38,237 nt of DNA. Source: Novacetimonas maltaceti. Its GTDB lineage: Bacteria > Pseudomonadota > Alphaproteobacteria > Acetobacterales > Acetobacteraceae. A program made the translations under genes and the position numbers. Below are positions 17,391 to 26,115 of this stretch, in pieces. The notes beneath the pieces are model-generated. The model had not been told where the DNA came from and searched no databases. It saw only the letters and a list, made by a program, of their open reading frames with translations. The stretch covers positions 1 to 38,237 of the forward strand of contig NZ_POTC01000029.1 of NCBI RefSeq assembly GCF_002906255.1, written 5' to 3'. Numbering within the stretch: the first letter of the stretch is position 1; each line of letters begins with the position of its first letter.

Positions 17391-17512
17391 GCAGTCGCCG
17401 TTTTGTGATGCGCGCCGCATGGCCATGGCCCCCGTTCCCCTCTTTTTTCACGCCATGGCCCTGCCCATGTCGAGGGTGCCGGGACGATGTCCGTTCCGGC
17501 AGGGAGGTTGCC

Positions 17513-17644
17513 ATGAGAATGGGAACACACTACCGCCAACCGATCGGGCCGGACGTACGTTCCGGCCGCAATGCCATGGATTTCCTCGGGATCGGCATTG
17601 TGGTGCTTACGCTGGTCCTGTGGGTGGCGCTCACGCTGCTCTAG
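17513..17644 (+). CDS. Small single-helix membrane protein 1
   Basis: A 43-aa reading frame, MRMGTHYRQPIGPDVRSG through IVVLTLVLWVALTLL. It has a polar, basic N-terminus and one hydrophobic helix reaching the C-terminus. The start has a strong ribosome binding site (AGGGAGG, about six bases upstream), which is the main reason for calling it. A strong near-palindrome (17547-17567) lies inside the frame. I do not recognise the family. A second gene of the same design follows 55 bp downstream with the same ribosome binding sequence. Confidence 0.5.
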   Translation: MRMGTHYRQPIGPDVRSGRNAMDFLGIGIVVLTLVLWVALTLL

Positions 17645-17699
17645 GCAGCATGGATCTTTCACATTCCTGAAATCCGTTTCCCATGTCAGGGAGGTTTCA

Positions 17700-17834
17700 A
17701 TGTTCATGAATCTGCGTCGTGCTGCACGCAGCACTGTCCCACGAACAGGGGGCCTGAGCCGTTGGGATATCCTCGGCCCGGCCCTGCTTGCCACCGCATT
17801 CGCCCTGTCCACGGCCCTTGTCTTTCTGGCGTGA
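17700..17834 (+). CDS. Small single-helix membrane protein 2
   Basis: A 44-aa reading frame, MFMNLRRAARSTVPRTGG through LLATAFALSTALVFLA. Basic N-terminus, then one C-terminal hydrophobic helix. CAGGGAGGTT precedes the ATG at the same distance as in the gene just upstream. I know of no family, and the two share design more than sequence. A clear hairpin terminator follows at 17848, which supports a real transcript end here. Confidence 0.5.
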   Translation: MFMNLRRAARSTVPRTGGLSRWDILGPALLATAFALSTALVFLA

Positions 17835-17847
17835 CCGGCAGCAGCCA

Positions 17848-17880
17848 CGAAGCCCGGCAGTAACCACTGACCGGGCTTCG
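17848..17880. terminator. Hairpin between the small membrane proteins and the Tas-like reductase
   Basis: CGAAGCCCGG (17848-17857) and CCGGGCTTCG (17871-17880) form a perfect 10-bp stem with a 13-nt loop, between convergent genes. There is no U-tract. Probably a shared end structure. Confidence 0.5.
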
Positions 17881-17900
17881 CCCTGCATGCGGGGCGTGGA

Positions 17901-18947
17901 TCACGGCGCGGGGTTGGAATGAAGCTGGTGGATGGCGTTGATCCTGGCCTCAAGCTCCGGGGTGATCTCCACCCTGAGCGATCCCATGATGGTCGTCAGC
18001 TGTTCGATGCTGGTGGCGCCAATGATATTGGATGTCACGAAAGGCCGTGACGTGACAAAGGCAATCGCCATCTGGACCGGGTCGATCCCTTCGGCGCGGG
18101 CAAGTTCCAGATAGGCGCGGATCGCAACATCGACACCGGGTTTTTCATAACGCTGCCCACGATTGAACAGCGTCGTGCGTGCCCCCGCCGGTCGCGCGCC
18201 ATCAAGGTATTTTCCGGTCAGATAGCCCTGCGCCAGTGGTGAGTAGGCCAGCAGGCCGACCTTTTCGCGCATGGCGATTTCCGCCAGACCCATTTCAAAG
18301 GTACGGTTGAGCAGGTTGTAGGCGTTCTGGATCGACGCCACACGCGGCGCGCCGGTTTTCGCGCAGTCCAGATATTGCGAGACACCCCATGGGGTCTCGT
18401 TCGAGACACCGACATGGCGGATCTTGCCCTCATTGACCAGATCGCCAAGCACGCCAAGCGTTTCGGCAATCGGGACCTCGTCCGCTTCGACTTTCGCGCC
18501 AAAGGTCGTCCCGTCCTCTCCGAACAGGCCGATACGACGATCGGGCCAGTGCATCTGGTAAAGGTCGATATAATCGGTCCCCAACCGGCGCAGCGACCCT
18601 TCTATCGCGTAGCGGATCTGCCGGGGGCTCAGCCGGGTTTCCTCGCCGCCGGGACGGAACCATGGCATGTTGCTGCGCCCTACGACCTTGCTGGCGAGGA
18701 TCACCCGGTCGCGGCCACCGCGCGCGCGCAGCCAGCTGCCGATGATCGTTTCCGTCGCCCCATAGGTTTCAGCACGCGGGGGGATGGAATACAGTTCTGC
18801 CGTATCAATGAAATTGACGCCATGATCCAGCGCCAGGTCCAGTTGCGCATGTCCCTGCGCCTCGGTGTTCTGTTGCCCGAACGTCATTGTGCCAAGGCAG
18901 ATTTCACTGACCATGATGCCTGTGCGGCCAAGTTCTCTTTTCTTCAT
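17901..18947 (-). CDS. Aldo/keto reductase, Tas-like
   Basis: 348-aa NAD(P)H-dependent TIM-barrel reductase. Catalytic residues are visible: Asp and Tyr in NFIDTAELYSIPPRAET, Lys in VILASKVVGRS, and His in LYQMHWPDRRIGLFG. The wording ELGRTGIMVSEICLGTMTFG, TYGATETIIGSWL and VSNETPWGVSQYL matches E. coli Tas (346 aa) more than other subfamilies. The natural substrate of Tas is unknown; such enzymes reduce aldehydes and ketones. ATG 18947 (MKKRELGRTG) is the family start; the frame back to 19064 is an artefact. It is convergent with the small membrane protein genes and divergent from the dipeptidase. Confidence 0.9.
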   Translation of the reverse strand: MKKRELGRTGIMVSEICLGTMTFGQQNTEAQGHAQLDLALDHGVNFIDTAELYSIPPRAETYGATETIIGSWLRARGGRDRVILASKVVGRSNMPWFRPGGEETRLSPRQIRYAIEGSLRRLGTDYIDLYQMHWPDRRIGLFGEDGTTFGAKVEADEVPIAETLGVLGDLVNEGKIRHVGVSNETPWGVSQYLDCAKTGAPRVASIQNAYNLLNRTFEMGLAEIAMREKVGLLAYSPLAQGYLTGKYLDGARPAGARTTLFNRGQRYEKPGVDVAIRAYLELARAEGIDPVQMAIAFVTSRPFVTSNIIGATSIEQLTTIMGSLRVEITPELEARINAIHQLHSNPAP

Positions 18948-19183
18948 CAGAAAATCCAGCGTCTGGAAATGGGGGGATCGCCACCGGGGACGCCACGGCA
19001 GCACATGAAGGACAAAGTGTGACAAGGGAACCGCCGCAACGCAACCACCGCGTCCCGCGCCCATGATGGCAGCGGGCGGCGATCGTGCCTGCCAGGGAGA
19101 GGCTGCTTGACAGAAATTCTTTCCTACATTCCAATAATTTCGCAGCGTCCCCTTTTGTGAAATTGCACCGGAAATCCCGACAG

Positions 19184-19939
19184 ATGCTTCGATCCGCCCT
19201 CCTTGTTACGGTATCGTTCCATTTCCTCCTGCACGCGGCACATGCCGCGTCGCCCCCCGCGCCCGCCATATTCCACATCACCCCCACCAGACCCATACCC
19301 GAACTGCTGGAACAGGCACAAAAGGCCACGCCCCCTGCCCCCGCCGCAGGGGAAAGGAAGCCGGATCTTGTCGATCTTGCCAGCCTGTCACCGGATTTCC
19401 ATTTTGACGTACGTTATGCCACGGACCGGAATTTCATCGGCTATCCGGTCTATTCCTCATCGCACGCCTATATGGAACGCCCGGCGGCACAGGCGCTGGT
19501 GCGCGTGCAGAAAGCCCTGCATGCACAGGGCTATGGCCTGCTGGTTTATGATGCGTATCGTCCGTGGTACGTCACAAAACTGTTCTGGGATGCAACACCG
19601 CCGGACAGGCATCAGTTCGTGGCGGACCCTGCATCCGGTTCCATGCATAACCGGGGATGCGCGGTTGACCTTACGCTGTATGACCTGAAATCCGGCCAAC
19701 CCGTTCCCATGCCCAGTGGATATGACGAAATGACCCCGCGCGCCTATGCCGATTATACCGGCGGGACGAAAGACGCGCGCGAAAACCGCGAGATCCTGCG
19801 CGCGGCCATGGCACGGGAAGGCTTTACGCAGCTTCCCGAAGAATGGTGGCATTTCGATTACAGGGACTGGCGGGATTACCCAGTGCAGAATATCCGCTTT
19901 GAGGATATCGGGACCACAACGCCTCATACGGCGCCGTAA
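19184..19939 (+). CDS. ddpX: D-alanyl-D-alanine dipeptidase (DdpX/VanX family), exported
   Basis: 251 aa. Signal peptide MLRSALLVTVSFHFLLHAAHAA directs it to the periplasm. The VanX fold is well marked: FDVRYATDRNFIGYPVY, YDAYRPWYVTKLFW, Zn ligands His and Asp in SMHNRGCAVDLTLYD (about residues 155 and 162), and the catalytic Glu with the third ligand in LPEEWWHFDY (about 220 and 223). It cleaves D-Ala-D-Ala released from the cell wall so that the amino acids can be reused. There is no vanHA or ddp transport cluster here, so this is recycling rather than vancomycin resistance. ATG 19184 was chosen for the signal peptide; 19085 is an upstream alternative. Confidence 0.88.
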   Translation: MLRSALLVTVSFHFLLHAAHAASPPAPAIFHITPTRPIPELLEQAQKATPPAPAAGERKPDLVDLASLSPDFHFDVRYATDRNFIGYPVYSSSHAYMERPAAQALVRVQKALHAQGYGLLVYDAYRPWYVTKLFWDATPPDRHQFVADPASGSMHNRGCAVDLTLYDLKSGQPVPMPSGYDEMTPRAYADYTGGTKDARENREILRAAMAREGFTQLPEEWWHFDYRDWRDYPVQNIRFEDIGTTTPHTAP

Positions 19940-19984
19940 GGAACGCTCACGATACGCATGACTGGCGAAGATCTGAAAAAGTAA

Positions 19985-20036
19985 CGCCGCCTTTTCGGGA
20001 AAAGGCGGCGCGTGGAAACCCGTGTTTTTTATCCGG
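19985..20036. terminator. Bidirectional rho-independent terminator
   Basis: CGCCGCCTTTT (19985-19995) and AAAAGGCGGCG (20000-20010) form a perfect 11-bp stem with a CGGG loop between the convergent dipeptidase and pdc genes. On the minus strand TTACTTTTTC follows directly, a proper U-tract for pdc. On the plus strand a run of six T occurs at 20025-20030. Confidence 0.8.
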
Positions 20037-20048
20037 TATCACAAGGCG

Positions 20049-21746
20049 TCAGTCAGCCTTGCGCGGCGGACGTGCATTGGCCGCCGCAACACGGCGTCCC
20101 CACGAGATCAGTTCACTGGTGCAGTCATCGCGTTCGATCTGGCATTCGATCAGTGTGGGACCTTCCTCATTCTTCAGTGCCCTGGCAATCGCATCCGACA
20201 GTTCACCCCCGGTTGTCGCACGCAGGCCCAGTCCCTTTCCGTCCTCTGCATTGAAGGCGGACATCAGGCCGGCATAATCCCAGTTCTTGATGTTGTTATA
20301 CGGCCCGTCATGGATTTCGACCTCGATGGTATAACCCCTGTTATTGACAAGGAATATGATAACAGGAAGCTTCAGCCGCACCATCTGCGCCACTTCCTGC
20401 GCCGTCAACTGGAACGATCCGTCCCCCACCATGGTGATGATCCGGCGTTCCGGTGCGCCAACGGCATACCCGAATGTCGCGGGCACCGACCAGCCGATAT
20501 GCCCCCACTGCATTTCCAGTTCCACGCGCGCCCCGCCGGGCAGCGCCATGCGCAATGCGTTGAACCAGGAATCCCCCGTTTCCGCCAGGACGGTGGTCTG
20601 TGGCGTAATCAGTTGCGCAATCTGTCGCGCCATTTCCGCACGGACCAGCCTGTCGCCCGGCGCGGCGGCCGCAACGGGGGCGGACGGACGGACCACGCGC
20701 TGGAATTCCTTCAGCGTGTCGGGCCGTGTGATTTCACCCGACAGGCGCTGCGACAGGGCAGCCAGGTAATCCTTGAGGTGAATGCCATCGAACGTGCAAC
20801 CGTTGACATGCACATGATTCGGTTCGGCCAGCAGGACATTTTCCCCCCGGGGCCATGCAGTCCACCCGGCGGTCGAATAGTCGTTGAAGACCGGCGCCAG
20901 CGCCACGATCCCGTCTGACCAGTCCATGATCTCACGCACGCCCGCGCCACTCGCATCGCCCCAATAGGTGCCGATGTAATGCGGGTCATTTTCAGGATAG
21001 AAACTCTTGGCCGCCGCCATGGTCGCCACGGCGCACGACAGGGTCCGGCCAAGCTGCAGGGCCGCCTCCTCCGCCCCTGCCGCACGCAGCTTGCTGCCAA
21101 TCAGGAGCGAGACCTTCTTGCGCGCCGCAAGGAAGTCCACCGATGCCGCGACTGCCGCCTCCAGTGTCTCCGGGTCACTGGGGACATCGCGCAGCAGCGC
21201 GCTGACCGGCCCGGGCGCCGAACAGGGGGCAGCCGAGACATTGCAGGCGATTTCGATATAGGCAGGCTTCTTTTCACGCAGCGCCGTGCGGATGGCATGG
21301 TCGATCAGGACCGGCGCCTCCTCCGCACTGGTGATGGAAACCGCAGCGCATGTCAGGCGCTTTGCGATTTCAAGCTGGTATCCGTATTCAGGCAGGCCGA
21401 TCGTGTGATGCAGGATATGGCCGCTGCCGATATCATTCGAATTCGGCGCGCCGGAAATCAGGATGACCGGCAGGTTTTCGGCATAGGCCCCGCCAATCGC
21501 ATTGAGCGCGGACAGTGCGCCGACGCTGAAGGTGACAACGGCGGCACCGGCCCCGTTGGCGCGGGCATAGCCTTCCGCGCTGAAGCCGCAGTTCAGCTCA
21601 TTACAGCAGTAGACCTGCTTCATGTCCGGCGTTTCCAGCAACTGGTCAAGCAGGACAAGGTTGTAATCCCCCGCGACGGCAAAATGATGCCTGAGGCCGA
21701 TCTGGGCAAGGCGGGTCCCGAGGTAACGCCCGACGGTATGGGTCAT
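20049..21746 (-). CDS. pdc: Pyruvate decarboxylase
   Basis: A 565-aa thiamine-diphosphate enzyme that converts pyruvate to acetaldehyde and CO2 in the cytosol. It reads closely like acetic acid bacterium and Zymomonas [22 protein letters not shown], catalytic Glu in [19 protein letters not shown] (about residue 51), the HH pair in [24 protein letters not shown], the ThDP/Mg motif [15 protein letters not shown] ending at NNRGY (about 440-470), and Glu in [20 protein letters not shown]. The length is normal (558-568 aa). I chose ATG 21746 ([10 protein letters not shown]) by family alignment. It is divergent from the porin-lactate oxidation genes, whose product pyruvate is its substrate. Acetaldehyde would then be oxidised to acetate. 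Confidence 0.96.
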   Translation of the reverse strand: MTHTVGRYLGTRLAQIGLRHHFAVAGDYNLVLLDQLLETPDMKQVYCCNELNCGFSAEGYARANGAGAAVVTFSVGALSALNAIGGAYAENLPVILISGAPNSNDIGSGHILHHTIGLPEYGYQLEIAKRLTCAAVSITSAEEAPVLIDHAIRTALREKKPAYIEIACNVSAAPCSAPGPVSALLRDVPSDPETLEAAVAASVDFLAARKKVSLLIGSKLRAAGAEEAALQLGRTLSCAVATMAAAKSFYPENDPHYIGTYWGDASGAGVREIMDWSDGIVALAPVFNDYSTAGWTAWPRGENVLLAEPNHVHVNGCTFDGIHLKDYLAALSQRLSGEITRPDTLKEFQRVVRPSAPVAAAAPGDRLVRAEMARQIAQLITPQTTVLAETGDSWFNALRMALPGGARVELEMQWGHIGWSVPATFGYAVGAPERRIITMVGDGSFQLTAQEVAQMVRLKLPVIIFLVNNRGYTIEVEIHDGPYNNIKNWDYAGLMSAFNAEDGKGLGLRATTGGELSDAIARALKNEEGPTLIECQIERDDCTSELISWGRRVAAANARPPRKAD

Positions 21747-21974
21747 GCTGGAATGTCTTTCATATGCGCGATGAACGACCCGCGTCGCGCCATGCCATGG
21801 GCATGAGGCGGCACTGGTAAAACTTAACAATTATCATCATGCTCTCAAGTATTTGTCCGCAGGGCAATAACAGAATACGTATCACTGAGATTTCGAAACT
21901 CTCTAGGTAACGAAGGCGTCAATACCGTTTTCGTGTTTTGCTGACTCGCAAGATTCAATCTTAAAAACCGCTTC
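21747..21974. promoter_or_regulatory. Divergent pdc / porin-lactate operon control region
   Basis: An AT-rich 228-bp gap that must hold promoters in both directions. Seen: a 13-bp perfect palindrome AAGATTCAATCTT (21950-21962) ending twelve bases before the porin ATG, an 8-bp palindrome TTTCGAAA near 21892, and a possible plus-strand sigma-70 pair TTGTCC (21853-21858) and TACGTA (21876-21881) with 17-bp spacing. No regulator gene lies beside it. Confidence 0.45.
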
Positions 21975-23543
21975 ATGTTTTGCCCCATGGAAATAAGGGG
22001 GCGCGCCTCGACTGATGGTATATATGGATTATACACAATCAGCATATCATTTATATTCTGTATGTGTTTTTCGTTACTGACACCATCTTTTGCTGACGAG
22101 CCCCTTTTGTCGCCTGCCCCGACGGGACAGCAGCCTTTACTGCCCTCCCCCGTGGACAGCAGGGCGGAAGCTGCGCCTGCGGCCGGTACGGCGGCAAAAC
22201 ATGTCTCGGTTTCAACACGCCTCAACACCATTTTCCGCACCGAAGGGCTGTCGATCCTCCTGACCAACCGTGAGGACGCACTGCGGGTGCGCGACCTGTC
22301 GGCGGGATATTACGCATCGTCGGAAGCACCGGGCCATATCCTGCCTGAAATCAGCGACTTCCGCGCCCGCCTGCAACGCAGGGGCGTGACGTTCCAGTTC
22401 ACCTACAAGGGGGAGTCGATGGCCGATGTCGGGGGCGGCATTTCGCGGGGCATGGATTACGTCCATGAACTGACATTACAGACGCAGTTCGACCTGGGGA
22501 AACTGGTCGGTCTTGATGGATGGACGATCCATACGCTGCTCATGGAACGTGTGGGACGCGAGGTCTCGCACGACCGCGTGGGGGATTACAACATCAGCCT
22601 GATGGAAGTGTACAGCCTGTCGGGCCATTCGGTCGCCCACCTGACGGACATGTACGCGCAGAAATCCTTCCTGCGCAATACGGTTGACCTTGCATTCGGC
22701 CGCATGGCGCTGACGCATGTCTTTGCCACCTCACCGCTGCTGTGCAGTTTCATGATGACCTGCTCCGCCCCCGTGGCCATCAAGCTTGATGCGGGGTTCA
22801 GCGTCTATCCCAAGGCGACATGGGGTGGCAGGGTGCGCCTGCGTCCCACGCGCGACACGATCGTGCAGGTCGGGGCCTACAGCGTCAGCCCCCTGAACGA
22901 GGATATCAGCGGCTGGGCATGGGCTGGCGAAAAAAGCACCGGCCTGATGCTGCCGGTGGAATTCACATGGCAGCCCTTTTTCGGCCGCAGGAAACTTGCG
23001 GGACATTATGTTCTGGGCTTCGCGCACGATACCACGCGGTATGGCGATAATATCGGTTCCGTCCCGGTTGGCACCGCACGCACCCATGCGGGGGAAGCAC
23101 GCGATACCTTCTACCTCGAAGCGGACCAGATGCTGTACCGCAAGGGGGGCGCGAACCAGATGGCCGGTGGCTATGTCCTTGGCGGATATATCCATAATAC
23201 GCCTGATGTCTCGGTCATATCTGACGAATTCTATATCGGCTCCTCGCTGCTGGGCATCATTCCCCACCGTCCCCACGACCGTTTCGGCGTGATGTATTCC
23301 TATTACCGCATGAGTCCACGCACCGAACTGGGCCAGCGCCTGCGCATGGATGCGGGCATGCCGCTGGGCGCGCATGTCAACGGGCCACAGACCCATGCCG
23401 CCGTGCTGGAGGCCTATTACGGCGTGCCGGTCTATCCCGGCATCCTGGTCCAGCCGGAGTTCGAATACATGATGCGCCCCGATGAAACCTCCCACATCCC
23501 GAATGCCGAACTGGTGGGGCTGAAGGTCATCGGCACCCTGTAA
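21975..23543 (+). CDS. Carbohydrate-selective porin, OprB family
   Basis: 522 aa. A hydrophobic export signal (ISISFIFCMCFSLLTPSFADE) is followed by a variable Pro/Ala-rich stretch and an OprB-type beta-barrel, with phrases such as FQFTYKGESMADVGGGISRG, TLQTQFDLGKLVGLDGWT, DLAFGRMALTHVFATSPLLC and YPKATWGGRVRLRPT. The C-terminal strand is NAELVGLKVIGTL. OprB porins let glucose and similar small polar molecules through the outer membrane. Its place as first gene of a lactate oxidation cluster (36 bp before dld) suggests it may serve lactate or hexose entry; that is inference. The start is weak: no ribosome binding site before ATG 21975, and ATG 21987 is in frame. The first 60 bases are AT-rich. 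Confidence 0.85.
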   Translation: MFCPMEIRGRASTDGIYGLYTISISFIFCMCFSLLTPSFADEPLLSPAPTGQQPLLPSPVDSRAEAAPAAGTAAKHVSVSTRLNTIFRTEGLSILLTNREDALRVRDLSAGYYASSEAPGHILPEISDFRARLQRRGVTFQFTYKGESMADVGGGISRGMDYVHELTLQTQFDLGKLVGLDGWTIHTLLMERVGREVSHDRVGDYNISLMEVYSLSGHSVAHLTDMYAQKSFLRNTVDLAFGRMALTHVFATSPLLCSFMMTCSAPVAIKLDAGFSVYPKATWGGRVRLRPTRDTIVQVGAYSVSPLNEDISGWAWAGEKSTGLMLPVEFTWQPFFGRRKLAGHYVLGFAHDTTRYGDNIGSVPVGTARTHAGEARDTFYLEADQMLYRKGGANQMAGGYVLGGYIHNTPDVSVISDEFYIGSSLLGIIPHRPHDRFGVMYSYYRMSPRTELGQRLRMDAGMPLGAHVNGPQTHAAVLEAYYGVPVYPGILVQPEFEYMMRPDETSHIPNAELVGLKVIGTL

Positions 23544-23579
23544 TTCCCCCATTCCCCCTGCCATGGAAGAAAAACCGTC

Positions 23580-25331
23580 ATGCTCACCGCCCTGAAATCC
23601 CTTTTCAACCGCAAACATGCGCACGATGCCGATCATTCCCCTTTCGTCAGCGAACTGCGCGCGATCGTGGGCGCGCAGCATGTCCTGACCGATCCGTCCA
23701 GGACCCTGCCCTTCCGGCGCGGCTTCCGCTTCGGGCTGGGCAAGGCGCTGGCCGTCGTGCATCCCGGCTCCCTGCTGGAGCAGTGGCGTGTGGTGCAGGC
23801 CTGCATCAAGGCGGACAAGATCGTGCTGATGCAGGCGGCCAATACCGGGATTACCGGCGGTTCCACCCCGGATGGGAACGATTACGACCGCGATATCGTC
23901 ATCATCAGCGGCATGCGCATGAAAAAGATCTTCGTCATTGGCGGGGGAAAGCAGGTCATCTGCCTGCCCGGTGCGACGCTGGACCAGTTGGAACGCACGC
24001 TGGCGCCACTGGGGCGTGAACCCCATTCGGTCATCGGATCGTCGTGCATCGGGGCGGCGGTGTTTGGCGGCGTCAGCAACAATTCAGGCGGCGCGCTGGT
24101 GCAGCGTGGTCCCGCCTTTACACAGATGTCCGTCTTTGCGCAGGCGGATGCGCAGGGCACGCTGCACCTTGTCAATCACCTTGGGGTCGAGCTTGGTTCG
24201 GGGCCGGAGGAGATACTCGGCGCGCTGGACCGCGGGCAGATCCCCGAAAGCAAAATCAACTGGCACGCGGGCAAGGGCCATGACGACAATTACGCCACCC
24301 ATGTACGCGATGTCGATGCGGATACGCCCGCGCGCTACAACGCCGACCCCGCACGCCTGTTCGAAGGCGCGGGCTGTGCCGGGCGCATGGCGCTGTTCGC
24401 GGTACGGCTTGATACCTTCCCGGCGGAACGCAACCCGTCGGTCTTCTATATCGGCACCAACAATCCCGACGAACTCGAAGACATCCGCCGCCATATCCTG
24501 ACATCATTTTCCGAACTGCCGATTGCGGGGGAATACATCCATCGCGATGCGTTCGACATCGCCGAAGAATATGGCAAGGACACGTTCCTGATCATCCGCG
24601 CCATCGGCACGCGCCGCCTGCCGATGCTGTTCGCGCTGAAGAACCGCATCGACCGCCTGACGGAGCGTGTCCCCTTCCTGCCGGGCAACATGAGCGACCG
24701 ACTGCTGCAGGCGCTGAGCCGCCTGTTCCCACGCCACCTGCCCAGGCGCATGTATGAATATCGCGACCGTTTCGAACACCACCTCATGCTCAAGGTCAGC
24801 GCGCACCTTGCATCCGAAGCCCGCACTTTCCTCGACGGTTTCTGTGCAAAAAGCGGCACGAACTACTTTGCCTGCACGCCCGACGAAGGGGCCAGGGCCT
24901 TCCTGCACCGCTTTGCGGCGGCGGGGGCGGCCATCCGCTATCGCAGCACCCACCACCGCACGGTGGAGGATATCGTCGCCCTGGACGTGGCGCTGCGCCG
25001 CAATGACCGGCAATGGTCCGAAACCCTGCCGTCGGACCTTGATCGCAAACTGATCGTCAAACTCTATTACGGGCATTTCCTGTGCCATGTGATGCACCAG
25101 GACTATATCGTGCGCAAGGGAAACCCCTGCCCCCCGATCGAGGCGGAGATGCTCGGGCTGCTTGACCGACGTGGCGCGCGTTATCCGGCGGAACATAATT
25201 ACGGCCACCTTTATGCCGCCCCGCCGTCCCTGCAGGCGCATTACCGTGCGCTCGACCCGTGCAACTGTTTCAATCCCGGCATCGGCAAGACGACCAAGCG
25301 CCGGAACTGGAAAGCCGAAAGCGTGGCGTAA
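23580..25331 (+). CDS. dld: Quinone-dependent D-lactate dehydrogenase
   Basis: 583-aa peripheral membrane flavoprotein like E. coli Dld (571 aa). It oxidises D-lactate to pyruvate and delivers electrons to ubiquinone. The FAD-binding PCMH domain covers about residues 15-230, with ANTGITGGSTPDGNDYDRD and SSCIGAAVFGGVSNNSGGAL. The middle membrane-binding domain contains DRLTERVPFLPGNMSDR and RFEHHLMLKVSAHLASEAR; the cap/C-terminus ends in LDPCNCFNPGIGKTTK. GGAAGAAAAACC before the ATG can serve as ribosome binding site. It lies 36 bp after the porin and 40 bp before lutA, so probably in one transcript. Confidence 0.94.
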   Translation: MLTALKSLFNRKHAHDADHSPFVSELRAIVGAQHVLTDPSRTLPFRRGFRFGLGKALAVVHPGSLLEQWRVVQACIKADKIVLMQAANTGITGGSTPDGNDYDRDIVIISGMRMKKIFVIGGGKQVICLPGATLDQLERTLAPLGREPHSVIGSSCIGAAVFGGVSNNSGGALVQRGPAFTQMSVFAQADAQGTLHLVNHLGVELGSGPEEILGALDRGQIPESKINWHAGKGHDDNYATHVRDVDADTPARYNADPARLFEGAGCAGRMALFAVRLDTFPAERNPSVFYIGTNNPDELEDIRRHILTSFSELPIAGEYIHRDAFDIAEEYGKDTFLIIRAIGTRRLPMLFALKNRIDRLTERVPFLPGNMSDRLLQALSRLFPRHLPRRMYEYRDRFEHHLMLKVSAHLASEARTFLDGFCAKSGTNYFACTPDEGARAFLHRFAAAGAAIRYRSTHHRTVEDIVALDVALRRNDRQWSETLPSDLDRKLIVKLYYGHFLCHVMHQDYIVRKGNPCPPIEAEMLGLLDRRGARYPAEHNYGHLYAAPPSLQAHYRALDPCNCFNPGIGKTTKRRNWKAESVA

Positions 25332-25371
25332 GCCATCCCCTTCCCATCCATGGATGCCGGAGTATCCCATC

Positions 25372-26115
25372 ATGCGCATTGGCCTGTTCGTGCCCTGTTA
25401 CATCGACGCCTTCCATCCGGAAGTCGGCATTGCCACACTTGAACTTCTCGAACGCTTCGGTCTGGAGGTCGAATATCCCCGCGCCCAGACCTGTTGCGGA
25501 CAGCCCATGACCAATACCGGCTGCCATGAGGAATCAGCCGCGACGGAGGAACTGTTTGTCCGCAACTTCAGCGGCTATGACTACATCGTTGCCCCATCGG
25601 GCAGCTGCGTGCACCATGTCCGCTGTGACATGGACGCGGTGGCGCAGACCGACGATGTCCGGCAGGTGCGCGCACGCACCTATGAACTGGTCGAATTCCT
25701 GCATGACATCCTGAAGGTCGATGCCTTCCCGTGGGCGGAATTCCCGCACAGGGTCAGCCTGCATAACAACTGCAACGCCCTGCGGGGCCTGAAGCACGCC
25801 AGCATGAGCGAACTGCGCGAGAAGGCATTTTCAAAACCTGCCGATCTTCTCTCCAGGGTTCGCGGCCTTGAGTTCGTGCATATCAGCCGCCCCGATGAAT
25901 GCTGCGGCTTTGGCGGCACATTTTCCGTATTTGAAAAGGGAGTGTCGGAAAAGATGGGATATGACAAGGTTCATGACCACAGCAGGGCCGGTGCGGACTA
26001 TGTCGTCTCCGCCGACAGTTCGTGCATGATGCACCAGCAGGGCTGCGCACAGAGGCTGGAGATGCCGCTGAAGTTCATCCACATTGCCCAGATCCTCAAC
26101 GGAGCACGGGCATGA
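25372..26115 (+). CDS. lutA: L-lactate utilization protein LutA (Fe-S oxidoreductase subunit)
   Basis: 247 aa with two CCG cysteine-rich domains: PCYIDAFHPEVG plus QTCCGQPMTNTG in the first half, and LHNNCNALRGL plus DECCGFGGTFSVFEKG plus SSCMMHQQG in the second. These bind Fe-S or act in heterodisulfide-type electron transfer. With LutB and LutC it forms the L-lactate oxidising complex of B. subtilis (YkgEFG in E. coli). The ATG at 25372 has CGGAG upstream; the frame runs back to 25162 inside dld but is not used. Its stop overlaps the lutB start (ATGA), a sign of translational coupling. Confidence 0.93.
   Translation: MRIGLFVPCYIDAFHPEVGIATLELLERFGLEVEYPRAQTCCGQPMTNTGCHEESAATEELFVRNFSGYDYIVAPSGSCVHHVRCDMDAVAQTDDVRQVRARTYELVEFLHDILKVDAFPWAEFPHRVSLHNNCNALRGLKHASMSELREKAFSKPADLLSRVRGLEFVHISRPDECCGFGGTFSVFEKGVSEKMGYDKVHDHSRAGADYVVSADSSCMMHQQGCAQRLEMPLKFIHIAQILNGARA

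Noticed and set aside
19184-19939. Vancomycin-resistance reading of the VanX-like gene
   Set aside because: No vanH, vanA or vanRS genes are nearby, the protein carries a signal peptide, and Gram-negative DdpX-type recycling explains it better.
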